Assembly (NCBI RefSeq): GCF_036370855.1
Contig: NC_088106.1
Span: 28,670,001-28,734,000, forward strand
Direction of reading: 5' to 3'
Source: Dromaius novaehollandiae
Lineage: Eukaryota > Chordata > Aves > Casuariiformes > Dromaiidae
DNA: 64,000 nucleotides
This document shows, one piece after another, positions 39,091-51,375 of this stretch. The notes under the pieces are model-generated. The model was not told the DNA's origin. It ran no database searches and saw only the letters and a program-made list of their open reading frames with translations. The number at the start of each line of letters is the position of its first letter. Within the stretch, counting starts at the first letter, position 1. The translations under genes and the position numbers were made by a program.

Positions 39091-40182
39091 GACCCTGAAG
39101 GTACAAGATCACAACTGAGCGGACAATTAGGGTGAAGAGCACGATGGCAGTTTGTCAGGGAGACCCACAGGCAGAACCACAGACCAAAAGGCATTGAAGG
39201 GTGGGTGCAATAGCTCTTCACAGAAATATTTCCAAAAAAAAAAATCATGGCCAAGTACACCCTTTACATTTTCTCCATCCATAATTTGTGACAGCCAAGT
39301 ACTGCCTGCACCTTGCTGGCAAAAATAATTTACCTAAGAATGGGACATTCTTCCTTTTTCCTCAGAGCTTTGGGGGTTACTGAACCCCTTCCTGTACTCC
39401 AGCTAGAGCCGCAGCTCACCTCTTGCAGGCAGAGTGAATCCCTGGTAGCGGCTGCAGTGAATGGGAATGGGGAGAGGGGCTGGCGCTGGTCCCAGCTCTG
39501 GAAGGGTATGAGGCAGGAGGATGGCAGCCGTGCCGGTTTGGACTTGCACACATAAATGAGGTATCCTGGGGCGCTGCTTTGGCAGACTACACTCGTGGCC
39601 TCAAGATAACTCACCGAAGCAGAGATCAGCAGAAGTTAGAGGGTGTGAGGACAAGAAACACCTCTGTCTATGAAGGAGACTGTGTTAGCACCCTTGTCCA
39701 CATGTCTGCTGCCAACCCATTTTCAGCACAGCTCAGCCGAAAATCAAAGCATACCCCGCACACTGCTAAATGGTGGAAGAGTACTCAAGAGTTCTCATTA
39801 GCGTACAGCACAAGCATTGCAAGAAACTAGAGGAGAAAGAGCTGAAGTGCCAAGCATGGTAACATAAAGAGTGAGAGCTGTGGATCAGCTGCGCTAGTGG
39901 GCAGCTCGAACAATCCTTCGAGCGTCTGAAAAACACCCCATTAGAAAGCTGCCTCAGCCTCACTGTCTGCTACTTGCCCATTTTCTTCAGATAACATGTT
40001 AATTTCAGATTCTTTTAACATGCAAATGCAAAACTAAGCAAATGAGTCAACAAAGGTAGCGCTTCTAATAAGCACGTCTTCTCCTTCTTCGCATTTCCAT
40101 TGTGTTTTAAATTTACGATTCTGCCTTGCCCTCCCCACATCTTAAAAAATTATGATCTTGATTTAAAACACAATATATGGAT

Positions 40183-40237
40183 CATGAACAAAGTAAGCGG
40201 GAAGAAAAGAAGACAAATAGTGCATAGCAGGCAATTA
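40183..40237 (-). repeat. 55-bp segment similar to 41995-42049 (copy A)
   Basis: Aligns without gaps to 41995-42049 with 48 of 55 identical bases. On the minus strand it reads NCLLCTICLLFFPLTLFM, which is followed by a stop 10 codons later. No exon can be drawn around it with confidence. Confidence 0.7.
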
Positions 40238-41865
40238 TTATTAGAACTAAGGGAGATCTAGCCCATATAACCTCAGTCATCTCATTAGGAAACAGCTGAG
40301 TACATGCTGCAGCCATTGATCCATGAAAACAAAATCAAAATAACTAATTTCTTATCATTAGCATGTAATTGTATCTTTTTCTTCCCGAGTTTAGATTACA
40401 TTTTCTTCCAACAAATATAGAAAAAAGAGACAAAATGCATTTGCACATTTAGTACTGGACCTACATAATGTATTCAAAGATCTCTTTGGAGGAAAACAAT
40501 AGATCAAGAGCACATAACTCAAAATGGCTGTCCTATAGAGACTCGCTATTTCCTTCAGTATTCTACAGCATGCAGAATTTTAACTGTTGGAAGGTCTGGA
40601 AACTGGAGGAGGAAATGCATGAGAAATGAGAAAGGCAGGAGATGAGAAATAACAAAGAATAAAAATAACAGGAGTGCTTCAATCAAAATTTATTTACTCA
40701 ACTAAATATTGTGTATGTGACAAATAAATATTATGCCAACTCTAACAAAGTACATTTATTTTTAGTCTTTGGTGACCTTGCTTTGCTTAACCATAAAGAA
40801 TTTCAGAGACTGAGATTACTGCATATCCCAAATCCATTATCTTTGTCCCAGACACAAATTTAAAACAAATGGAAACCAGCACAGCCTAAGCAGAAAACTT
40901 GCTACTTTGCTTTCTGCAAATGCCTTTTGCAGAGATCACATGAAGTTATTATTTCTCTTCATATCTGGAAATATAAGATGGTCTATTTGCATTTTCTATG
41001 AAAAAACATAATTTGCTTTTGAATCAAAAGTTTAATCAATCAAGTTTAATACAAGGCTGAAGATTAAGCACTATGCAAAATACTAATGTAACAAAACAAA
41101 CATTCCTAATTCAGATGACAATGTGGGACACCCATTCAAATTACTAACTTTTGGAAATTATTGATTGTCAAAATGTGAACCCTGTATTCCCAGTGGTAAA
41201 CAATTAATTCCAATGGACTCAATAAATCTATCACAGTTCATCAATAAAATATGCACTGTGATTTTTTTAAAAAGCTACACATACACTGATTAGCAAGCTA
41301 GACATACATGATTATATGCCACTCCACTACTGCCCACCCTGCCAATAAACGCTGAGCTCTCCTTCCTGCCTTGCATTCAGGTCTGATTGCTCATTCTACC
41401 CACCAATTTTCACTAGATTCACAGAAGAATACTCTGTCTTCTGCCAGATTTGGTCAAAATCAGTCAGCCAACTGAAATGTTATTATGAAAGATCTGCAGA
41501 TGCAGTAATTGCAAGTCCTTAGGAAGTGAAAAAACAAAAAGTCGTACATCCCCCTGCTTTGAAATTTGAGCCTTGCAGGGATGTTCCTTTGCCACTTCTG
41601 TGAAAATCCTGAAACCTGACCAAGTTAAACTGAGTTTATCACAGGACTGTAACAAATTCTATAGGATAATTACAGGCTAATAACATTCCCTGAATACGAC
41701 ATGTAGAATAGACACACTCCATCCCTACATAGCTCCCATTAACTAACTGAACGTGCACCACCTTCACAAAGCACCTCTGGGCAAAGACAGCGCACTGACG
41801 ACTTCTCTCAATTCCTTATGTGGTACGGGAAAATCTTCTAAGTTCTGGCTTCGGCATCCTCTCCA

Positions 41866-42063
41866 TTAAACTACCTTCGCTTGCAGATTATTCAAGATGT
41901 GTAAATGCTGGTGATTCTTTGGTGCTTGACAGTTCAGGCAACTGCACATGCCAAGGGATCTACGCTCATCCAATGTGCGACTAGTGTCATACAGCATGAA
42001 CAAAGTAAGTGGGAGGAAGAGAAGACATAAGGTGCACAGCAGGCAATTAAATGTTGGCATCAC
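41866..42063 (-). other. Possible orphan exon with a signal-anchor-like start (copy B)
   Basis: A 65-codon minus-strand frame starting at ATG 42063 encodes a hydrophobic stretch (NCLLCTLCLLFLPLTLFM) after a short start and then a polar, cysteine-containing segment (CSCLNCQAPKNH). A splice acceptor-like GGCCATTTCAG lies 2 bp before the first ATG, and a donor-like AAG/GTAGTT lies near its end. This could be the first coding exon of a membrane or secreted protein. I do not recognise it, and no partner exon is visible, so chance or decay is equally possible. Confidence 0.25.
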
Positions 42064-43184
42064 TGAAATGGCCTACATTTCTGCTATGCTTTTAAACTAT
42101 TTGATAAGGTGCATGCTAGAAAATCAGAGTACTTTTTTTTTTTTTTACACAGATGGTCTGACTATATCAATCATAATTTTATTTAAAATCAGATATATGC
42201 AAAGAAAGACTTAAGCCCTTTTTTCCAATTAAGTGAATAATAAAAAGTATTTAAGAAAATGGAAACGGCAATTATGTCAAAGGAGTTTTTAGTACTTAAG
42301 CACAACAACATACATTATATACAAACCAACAGACCGATATCCTGTGTCTTCATATGGATCAAATCATGTCCAATGGCATCGACTGAAGTGAGGTAGAGCT
42401 GCCGATATGCCCTTCACAGAGTTCAAATATAAACCCAGCACTTGAAAACCCTATGAATTATCAGTACACTCCCAACAGTATTTTGCTGGCTACAAAGCAT
42501 TATCTGTGCTAGCTGATTAAAGTTGCCACGTGTGACTTCAGTGGGTTAATAAACGCGTGGCATCTTTAATTTCCTGTACTTTCACTGACGTATTGTCTTG
42601 TATGACGATCCCAAGTGTCCCCAGGCTCCATGTAAAAGTACTCTTTAATTTCTGCATTCAGTGTCGCCTGCTGCCCCCATCATCTCCATGGTGGCAATAT
42701 CAGCATTAAGTGAATTTGAAGGAAGAGACACTTTGTCTGCAAAACTTCCCAGTCCAAACACCCTAATATCTGGACAAACCCCTTCACACTGGAACCCCAG
42801 GCATGGGGGGGAAATAACAGAGAATACATCAGTCCTTAAATATATTCTCCAACACCACGAGAAAGCAGCTTAGCTAGGCACAAGCAAGACCCTACACGGA
42901 ACGTTACAAAGGGCTGAAAGAGCCCAAGCAGGGGGTTACTGAGAGATTCAGGCAACCGCATCACTTCGGTTTGCATTTTCTTACTGCTTCTGGTGCTCCC
43001 CACGGAACCCGCACAAACCGGCAGCGCGGCGAGCCGGTGCGTGTGAGGTGCCTGCGCCACAGCGGGGTCCCCTAACGAGGACGCTGAGCGGGAACGAAGG
43101 CAGCGCGGCGGGTACGGCTGAAGCGCACGAGAGCAGCAGCGGCAGCAGCGCGGCGCGGCGGACAGCGCGAGCCTCAGCAGCGAG

Positions 43185-43185
<1 letters not shown>

Positions 43186-43215
<30 letters not shown>
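43186..43215. repeat. Perfect (GCT)10 trinucleotide repeat
   Basis: Ten uninterrupted GCT units (CAG on the minus strand) in the CpG island upstream of SLC35G2, followed by GCC units. Confidence 0.97.
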
Positions 43216-43218
<3 letters not shown>

Positions 43219-43770
43219 GCCGCCCACCCGGCCAGGCCCGTCCCTCGCCGCCGCCCGCAGCGCCCCGAGCACTTACCGCTGCCGCCGCGCCCGCCCGCCG
43301 CCGCCGCGCCGCCGCCTCAGCCCGAGGCGCCCTCAGCGGCCGCGCCCGCCGCCCCCCACGCCGGCAGCCGCCGCCCCCCTCAGCCCGCGGGCCGCATTGC
43401 CGCGGCGCCGGGGGCGGAGAGGCTGCCGCCGGCCGAGAGGGCGCCGCCGCCTGACAGGGCCCGGCCCGGCCCGGTCCTCCCCCCGCCCCCCCGCTCTGTC
43501 GCGACAGGCGCCGCGCCCCCCACCCGCCTCAGCCGGGCGCCGCCGGCTTCCTGTCTCCCCGGGCGACGCCCCGCCCCCCCGGCCGCGGCGCTAACGGTGC
43601 TAACGGCCGTCTTCCGCCCCGCGGGCGCGCGCGGCGGCCGGGCGCATGCGCGGCGTTTTCGCGCGAAAGACGTTTGCGGCGCCCGGCGCCCGCGTGCTGC
43701 GCGGCGCGCGCCGGGCGGGGCCGCCGCGGCCCGCCGTGCCCCCCCGCCCCCCGCGCGCTCCCCCCTCCCC

Positions 43771-43796
43771 GCGGCGGCGGCGGCGGCGGCGGCGGC
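43771..43796. repeat. (CGG)n repeat in the CpG island
   Basis: About eight CGG units just upstream of the predicted + strand first exon. A second CGG run of nine units is at 44501-44527. Confidence 0.95.
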
Positions 43797-43854
43797 AGCG
43801 CGGTGGCGGCGCGCGGGCGCCAGGGGGCGCTGGGGGTCCGGCGCGCGGCGGCGG

Positions 43855-43911
43855 CTGCGCCATTGGCGGGTCGGAAATGCCGCCAGATGGCGGTTTAGGA
43901 TTGCGGCTCCG
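43855..43911 (+). other. Candidate non-coding first exon, possibly STAG1
   Basis: A moderately AT-containing segment with an ATTGG box and ending CTCCG/GTGAGCG, a strong splice donor, stands out in the CpG island. No coding sequence of STAG1 is present in the window, so the identity rests only on the human gene order STAG1 - SLC35G2, head to head. The exon start is not determined. Confidence 0.35.
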
Positions 43912-44495
43912 GTGAGCGCGGCCCCCGCCAGCGCCGCCGCCCCGGCCCCGGCCCGCACCCGCCCGGACCCCGCGCGCCAGCCGCTCCGCAGGCTCCCGGG
44001 GTGCCGCCCGGCGCGGCGCGGCGCGGCCCGAGGTGAGCGGGGCGCGGGGGAGGGACGGCGCTGAGGCGCCGATCCAAGATGGAGGCGCGAGGGGCGGGGG
44101 CAGCGGGCCGGGGCCGCTCGCTCGCTCGCTCGGTCTCCGCGGCGGCCGGGCCGGGAGCGGGCGCTGCCCGTGCGAGGAGAGAGGAGAAGGGGAGGGGAGG
44201 GAAGAGGAGGCGGCGCGGGGCGGGGCGGCTCCTGCCGGAGCAACGGGTCCCCCGGGCGCGGCGCTCTTCGCCGCCATCTCATTGTCCCCGCCGGGGCTGC
44301 CGGGGGCGCCGGGCCGGGCTCGGCGGCCTCCCCCGCGGCCGGGCCTGCGCCCCGCTCCGGGCGGCGGCGGCGGCGGCGCTCCCGCTGCGCGGCCCGGCCC
44401 GGCCCGGCGGGGGCGGCGGCGGCGGGGCGGCTCCGCGGCCCGGGCGGCGGCGGGGATGCTCGGGCGGAGCGGGGGTGGCGCTTCCGCCGCGCGGG

Positions 44496-44500
<5 letters not shown>

Positions 44501-44527
<27 letters not shown>
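44501..44527. repeat. Second (CGG)n repeat
   Basis: Nine GCG/CGG units without interruption, downstream of the predicted first-exon donor. Confidence 0.95.
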
Positions 44528-44528
<1 letters not shown>

Positions 44529-44999
44529 GGGGAAAGTTGCGGGAGCCGCTGCGCGCCGCCGGGCGGCCCGGCCCGCCTGGGCCCGGCGCGGTGCTGCTCG
44601 GCCCGGCCCGGCCCGGCTGGGCCCGCCCGCCGCCTGGGCCCGGGCCGCGGGGCCGCCCCGGCACGGCGAGGCCGGGCCCCCTGGCCGGCGTCCAGCGGCG
44701 GGGCTGGGACCCGCGCCGGGCTCTGGGGCCGCCCCGCCGCTCCTGTTGCTCGTGGGCGACTCGTTAGTGCGGGGGCGCGGGGGGAGGCCGCGCGGGGCCG
44801 GGGGGCTCTGGGGCCGGTGAGCGGGAGGCGACGCCGTGTTGCCCTGACCTTCGGGGTGAGGGGGTTGGGGAGGCGGCGCGATGAACCGGCGGTGGCCGCG
44901 AGTTAGGCAGACCGTCCGGTGGTACCAGAGCTGGGAGCCGTGGCTCCTGGGGAGAAGAGCGCGGCGTAGCCAGTGCCCCATGGCCAGGGCCACGGGGAC

Positions 45000-47900
45000 T
45001 AGACTAGGCGGAGGCGGAAACACCAGGCCGAGGCCTGAAGGTGTTGGACAGCCAAGAAAATAAGGGCTTTGCGTGGCAGAGAGAGCGCGAGAGAGACTTC
45101 TGCGATGGGTGCTGGTGACCTGGTGACTGGCCTGCGCTGGGAAGCACTGGGCAGCTGCTCTTTGCTTTCTGTGCGCTCTGGGGCAGAGCAGTAGTTGGGA
45201 CAAGGTGTGACTTGGGGGAAAGACAGCAGTGGTATCGATAGAGCAAACTGGTGTTGGCAGGCACTTCTCCTTAAAGAACTCAGTTTCTGGTAAGAGAGTG
45301 TGAATTTAATTACAATGAATTGAGCCGCTTTACAAGTATTCATGATTTCAGTTGTGTTCTACAGGTGAATTTAATGGTACTTCTTGTTCTGTAGAGTTAA
45401 TTTAGTAATAGCATTTACTAAGCTACTGAGGGCAAAAAATCCTTCTCCAGATCACAGCGCCAACACAAGTGTTCTTAAATTGTCATGCGTTTGGTATGTT
45501 GGATGACATTAGTGTTTGGATTCCCGTGTGTCTTGACTTGCTTAGCTTTCCCATGTTATTACACTGTTTGTTTGTGATAGGGTAGCATGCGAGAAGGATT
45601 ATTTCAGGTCTTTTGGATCTAGAGCCTTTTTGCCTTCTCTACTGAGGTTTTTGGTTCATCTGTAGATAGCAAGGTCATTCAGCGAATGCTTCTGCAGTAT
45701 AATCCGTCAAGCAATCTGAAGAAATCACTAGAGCAGAAGGCTATACGTTGTTTATCCATAGCTATCCTGACTATGAGTAGATGTTCTTGCTTTTGTGGAG
45801 CAAAAGGCAGGTTTATCCTTTCTTTCCCTGTCATCCTTCTGGTGTGAGTTCTTGGTGGATGGCCTGTGAGGGTGCACTTTGCTGGTGCGAAGAGTCGCGA
45901 AATGGCAAGCCAACCAATGCCGCAGGGTGGTGATGCAGCGTGATTTCCTGGTGAGCAGGTTGTTGGGGAGGCTAACTCAAGTATTGCAGTTAGTCTAATA
46001 AGGGGTTCTCTCTTCTGGCTGCTCCACGCCAGCATCTCACTTGAAATCCTTAGTTACTACCGCAAATGGACATGCTGATGGGTTTATAGCCGTTGGAGGG
46101 GGTAGTAAGTGGTACTTTTCTGAAGCTGACCGAACAGCTAGTACCAGCTGTGGAAGTTCAGAGCGCATCTTCGAGAACCTCTGTGTTTAAGGACCAGAGC
46201 ACATGGCACTTGAAAGCTCGTGGTCTCCGGTGCTTCCTGACATTTTAGAAACATGCTGACGTTGATAAATGCACTATGAGAGACAGCGTTTGTGGCCAAA
46301 ATTCCATGCAGGGTGTGCTATGCACAGAAATTGCGAGGACAACTGAGATCCTGAGACGAGGGTTATGACTCCAGGCTTCTCAGGAGATAAGCCATCTCCA
46401 TCTATAGTCTGCCCTTTGTATTGTACAAATTCTTATGTGACGTCTGCTGAAACTCTGGTGCATCCTTTGATAGCTGAAAAGGTTATAATATTTGGATGTT
46501 TTGACAAACTGAGTTACTCAGGATGTTTGGGAACTCAAAGGGCAAATGTTTTTGATGTCAGAGAATCCTTTCCTAAAGAAGAATATGTACCTCAAGTTTG
46601 CACTGGTGACTTGGATACTCTCTCTTCTTGCTTTTTCCCTTTGTTACGGAGACTCGCCCTGATATAAGATGGCCAAACGTTGGCATTTTAACAATTGTTT
46701 TAGTAGATGGGTGAGCCTGTAGAAGTGTAAGGATGCTGTGGGAGAGAAATGTTTAATCATGACTCCTTACTGAGAAAAGTCCTATTATTGGGATAAGAAT
46801 GTGTCTTTATTGTAACATTTGCAAATGGTTCGTTAATGAAATTTATAGAAGACTCAGAACCCCTGCTGAAAATTTGGAAATGCTGGTGCTTCAGATAACA
46901 CAAGACATGCTGAAAGAAACAAACTTGCCTTCTCATCCGCTTAAATTGTTCAGAGATGTTAAAGAGTAAGTTTTGATGCAATGCTGTTGAAGAGGTGGTT
47001 GGCCCGAAAGGTTTGTCTCTCCCCATTCTGCACCTCGAAGTGCCTGAGTGTTCTTGTAAGGCTCTGACTTCCGATTCCTGGAGCCAAAACCAAAAGTTGA
47101 TGCTGTACTTGCGCACTGAGTTAAGGATCCATCTTACCCAAATTTGGCATACTGGCTTTAGGATTTGAAATGTCATCCAGAATCTGTAAGATGTTTTTTT
47201 AAAGTTTTGGGGTTTTACTTGTGGTCACCCAGACTTGTCATGTGGAACTCAAACACTCCCATTCCAAACTGCCATCTTCCCTTTGCTTGTGGTGCCGCTG
47301 TGTTATCTCTGTTGGCTAAAAATAGAAAAGAGTAGAGTTGATTTTTCTTTCTTGGAAGGAAGAGAAAGATCTGACAAAGCTTACATGTTTTTTTTATAGC
47401 TAGCTCTTCTTCTGGTATCAGAACATCACCAGCAGATAATTATTTCATTGTTTCTATTCAGGACATCTAGAAATATGCTTTGCTCTTTGCAATGTTTTGC
47501 ATTTCTAAATGGATTTTACTTGGTTCAGGTGTCGAATATGTGATCAGAGTATAAAGACATATTTCTTTGTTGCTCTAGAAAATATGGGTTGAGAGAAAAT
47601 TATTGTGACTATAGTGCAACTTTTCAGTCTGAAATATGCTTCCAAAAACAGATGTTATGTTAGGAAGTCCCCTACTGATTTTTTTTAAAGTAGGCACCAT
47701 CCTTAGCTGGCTGAAAGAACTGAAGAAAAGATGTTTCAAGGGAACCTTCTCCTCTTAGTCTTCTGCATTGGCTTTGTTATTGTAGCTACTTGCTAATTTC
47801 TGATGAGTCCTACTGAATTTCTGAATGTAGATGAAGGCTTCACCGGCTGCCAATTTGAGTGTATCATTATCTTCTCCAAAAGATATTTGCTAATATGAGT

Positions 47901-49597
47901 TTCAAGAGAATACCCAGTAACTTAGGTCCTTTCAGTAATGTTAAAGGGAACTATACTTCTGTTTTTGATAATTTTCCCAAAACAAGATTTTGATAATTTT
48001 CCCAAAACAAGATTTTGATAATTTTCCCAAAACAAGATTTTGATAATTTTCCCAAAACAAGATTTTGATAATTTTCCCAAAACAAGATTTTGATAATTTT
48101 CCCAAAACAAGATTTTATCATTTGTGTCTCTGCAGGCATTTGAGTATTTAGGAAAATGCCTTTCAGTAATAAGAGTATGCTTGACAAAACAGGATGCCTC
48201 GGACAATAGATTCATCAGGCTGTCATTACTAAGCCCAGCAAGCTGTAGGGCATGTATCCTATTTTGAACCCATGGATTCAAAATAAAATGGATAAATTTT
48301 CAACTCTGCTTTCATATTAGGCAATCTCAAAGCCATCTTTATTTTGGAAGATAATGTTCGTTTATAAATATGGGTAATGCCATGTTGAAATGATAGGAAT
48401 ACCTTTTTTTCTCCTCCTTTGAGCATTCAGGTCTCCCAGCTTGGAGATGTGGAACTCTTTATGTATCCAAAAATGAAGATTACCTGCTACCCACAAACTA
48501 TATATATATATGCCAAACACTCATTCCATTCTTATGGTATTAATACTGCCCAGGATGAATCTGTATTCTCAGTCTTAAAACATGCTGAAAGGCTGTACAG
48601 CATCATTTGGTGGCACAGGCATTTCGGCCACAGTTGCCAGCAATATTAGACTCAAGGGTTTAATGTGGAAGTGTATTCTATATTCCAGTCACTCAGTTAA
48701 TAGTCATTTCTTACAGAATTAAGAGCAAGAGTTGAATTCTTAAGCTGGTCCTCCCTCAACTGAGAGACAGGTTGTTCCTGGTGGTTACCAAAAGTAATGT
48801 TTTACTAGAAAGCAGCATGAGGCCACGTCCTGCCGACTGTGTTCCTTGCTGTGCAGTTCACCAGAATAAGTGCTATTTATTCTGTAAATAAATTGAATGA
48901 ATCTATATTCTTAACTGTCCACACTGCAGACTTACATTGGCAGGTTAGCCGAGTGAAAATGGTCAGTATTGACAGATTGTGCAGCTCATAGGAAAAAAAA
49001 AAAATATTTCTCTGTAGAGTTACATAGGGACAGACTTGTGTTTCAGAAATGTTTCTAAATGTCAAACATTTTTCAACAAAATAATAAATGAAAATTCATT
49101 TTGGATAATTTTTTTTATACTAGAGAATAGCACGTGGCATTTTTGAAATAGAAAAATCAAATAATAAGCAAAGAATCTGTTTGCCCTCACCCACATGAGG
49201 GTTTCTGTCTCCTTTTTAGGTCTAGAATCCCATAGAACTCCATGAAGATGCCAATAAGTCATTGTTTATAAGTGGAAAATAAAACTTCATTTGCAAATGG
49301 GCAATGAATTCCATCTTAAAGGGCTGGTAAATGTGCCAGTACATTCCTTTTGCCTTTCTTTTCATTTAGCAGTAGCTAATTTGGCTGCCAAGAGACTTTC
49401 AGCTTTCATGTTGAATAGGTTGGTTCAAGTTGCACCATACTATTGTTGATCCCGTTCTGTGAAATGATTTGGCAGGCATCACTCTCATCTTTCTGTTGGT
49501 GGTTTCTATTATAGCATGAGAGAAATATGCAAAGCAAAACGTCAGTTTATTTGTTGACAATCTGTTATGTTGCAAAGCTGTAATGACTTTTTAAGTA
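45000..49597 (+). other. Probable first intron of the + strand gene, part 1
   Basis: AT-rich DNA without recognisable exons. Short frames occur on both strands but none has domain features. The 25-bp tandem repeat at 47967-48116 is the only clear structure. Confidence 0.4.
47967..48116. repeat. Six perfect copies of a 25-bp unit
   Basis: The unit (GATAATTTTCCCAAAACAAG plus ATTTT) is repeated six times without a single difference. The open minus-strand frame across it follows from the lack of stops in the repeat and is not a gene. Confidence 0.97.
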
Positions 49598-51375
49598 AGA
49601 ACATAAAAACGTCCACACTAGGTCAGCCCAGAGAGGTCTCCAGCAGTAGTCAATAATGGATACTTAGAGAAGTGTAAGGAAAATGCATAGTGCGCACACA
49701 TCCCTTGCCTCTGGCCACCCCTAGCTTGGAGAATTCAGAGTACTTTCTTTGTGTCCGACGTTCTTTGATACCTTTCTGACTTAATTTTATCCTCTGTAAC
49801 CTTCTATCACTGAGGACTTCATGTGGAAAATTTCAACTTAACTACATATATAGTGAAGAGCAGATTCTTTGATTTTTTTTTTTTCTGACTTGTCACCTGT
49901 TGGCTTCACTTAATATTATGTGCATTTTATATTGGAAGAGCGATTGAACAGTGGCCCCCATCTTCTGCTTACCACTCCTGATTTTATAGGGCAATGGCAT
50001 AAGTTCCCTCAATTTTCTTTTCTCTCCCCCCACCTCCCCCTCACAGACTGGAGAGTCCTGGTCTTACGTAGATGTGTCTTATAGGAAGCCATTCTGTATC
50101 TGTGACTGACCTTTTCCCCCTTCTTTGTCTCTTTTCCAGTTCTAGTCTGTCACTTTTTAGAGTTTGGGAGCCACAGAGCTGTGCATGGTGGGATATATAC
50201 CAGGGATTTACAGAGCAATATTGTCAGATTTGTTCTTTTGCTAATAACTGCTAGCCTTTGATTTGCTTTTTTCTTATCACTACTGAGCATTCAACTGGTG
50301 TTTGCTTACATCTGTTCGCTAGACCCTCAATAACTTGTTCCTCCCAGTGAAGCTGCACAAGGTGGCTGAGCTGATCGGACAGTCTGCCGTAACTGAAAGA
50401 GGGAATCTTTCTCCACGGCTGCATGGTTCTCCCCTCCTCTTTGTGCTAGTGCTGCTGCTGCTTTGACCTTTCCTTGAGCCAGCTGAATTCACTACCTGGC
50501 AAAACCCCTCTGCTTGCAAGGGGGTATTTTTCTGCCAAGTGAATGAATCGAATCAGGTCACCAAAATAAAGTGTCACTAGAGCTAAGGCAAAATCAGTGG
50601 CAGGAATTTTTTGTGAGAAAGCGGTTCTGGATTTTGAGACCCTTCCTTCTTTAGGTGGAAGATTGAGTTTGACTCAGCAGTGGAAGTTCAGCCTGGGCGG
50701 CGTTGTCCAGCTTGGAGCCCATCACTGTGGGTGTAGAACTGGGATCCCTCCAGATCCCTGTGAATACCGCTTGCATCTAGACCGAGTTCCAGCTGGCAGC
50801 GCTTGCCGTCGTCCCCCCGTCGCCTCTGTTCGTTCCGCAGTTTGGTGCGGTTGGGCCTGTCTCCGCCACCCTGAATAGCTTAGTGTCAACAGCAAATCGT
50901 CACTTCAGCGTTCACCTCTTTCCAGATGCGAGAATGTCTTGAGCAGTGTGGGCTCCAGCTCGTGTTCCTGAGGGACTTCACTGCTGGCCTTACTCTGTTG
51001 TCAGAAGCGACCATTTGTTCTTGCTCTTTGTTTCCTGTCTTTTAACCAGATATAACTTATCCATGCAAGAACTTTTATTGCCATGGCAGCTTAATTTCTT
51101 TAAGAGCCTTTTGTGAAGAATCTTGTTAAATGTCTCTTGGAAATTAAAGCAGGTTTTATCAATTAGAGTCAATAGGCATGTGGTTAAGGGAGATCTTTTA
51201 GAGAGCTCCTGTAGGCTCACGAAACTTGGTTTCCTTTTACAAAAGTGGGGCTGATTTCCCCCCTCCTCCCCACCCCCACAGCTGTCACTTATTTAGCTGT
51301 CTACTAATGTAGTTTTTAAAATAGTTTCTGCTAACTGGCTTGTTGGGCTTACTAGACTGTAGCATCAGTAAGTGT
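49598..51375 (-). mobile_element. Old CR1-like LINE relic
   Basis: Several stretches match, from memory, the complement of CR1-type LINE sequence common in reptiles and birds: AAGAACATAAAAACGTCCAC..TAGGTCAGCCCAGAG (49598 on), ATTTACAGAGCAATATTGTCAG (50200), CCACCCTGAATAGCTTAGTG (50869), CGACCATTTGTTCTTGCTCT (51008), CTTAATTTCTTTAAGAGCC (51090), and TAGTTTCTGCTAACTGGCTTG near the end. They lie in the expected order, so this is one long, heavily decayed element read on the minus strand. Confidence 0.75.

Larger units (their letters stand above)
37192..43000 (-). other. Probable 5' intron of SLC35G2
   Basis: AT-rich DNA between the SLC35G2 coding exon and the CpG island. A moderately GC-rich patch (37.9-38.45 kb), a decayed minisatellite, an ACCAG run and a pair of 55-bp similar segments lie in it. 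No complete gene is seen. Confidence 0.5.
43000..44900. promoter_or_regulatory. CpG island, probable two-way promoter (SLC35G2 / STAG1 candidate)
   Basis: About 1.9 kb of dense CpG. SLC35G2 is read leftward from here; a + strand donor at 43911/43912 and further donor-like sites near 44034 and 44818 point to a rightward transcript. An ATTGG (CCAAT) box at 43862-43866 and a YY1-type CCAAGATGGAGG near 44074 are visible. In human the gene head to head with SLC35G2 is STAG1. Confidence 0.65.

Noticed and set aside
43380-45203. 607-aa minus-strand frame and similar + strand frames in the CpG island
   Set aside because: Low-complexity proline/alanine/arginine/glycine runs produced by CpG-rich DNA. 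SLC35G2 coding starts elsewhere and needs no such exon.
47922-48281. 119-aa minus-strand frame
   Set aside because: Most of it is the translation of the 25-bp tandem repeat.
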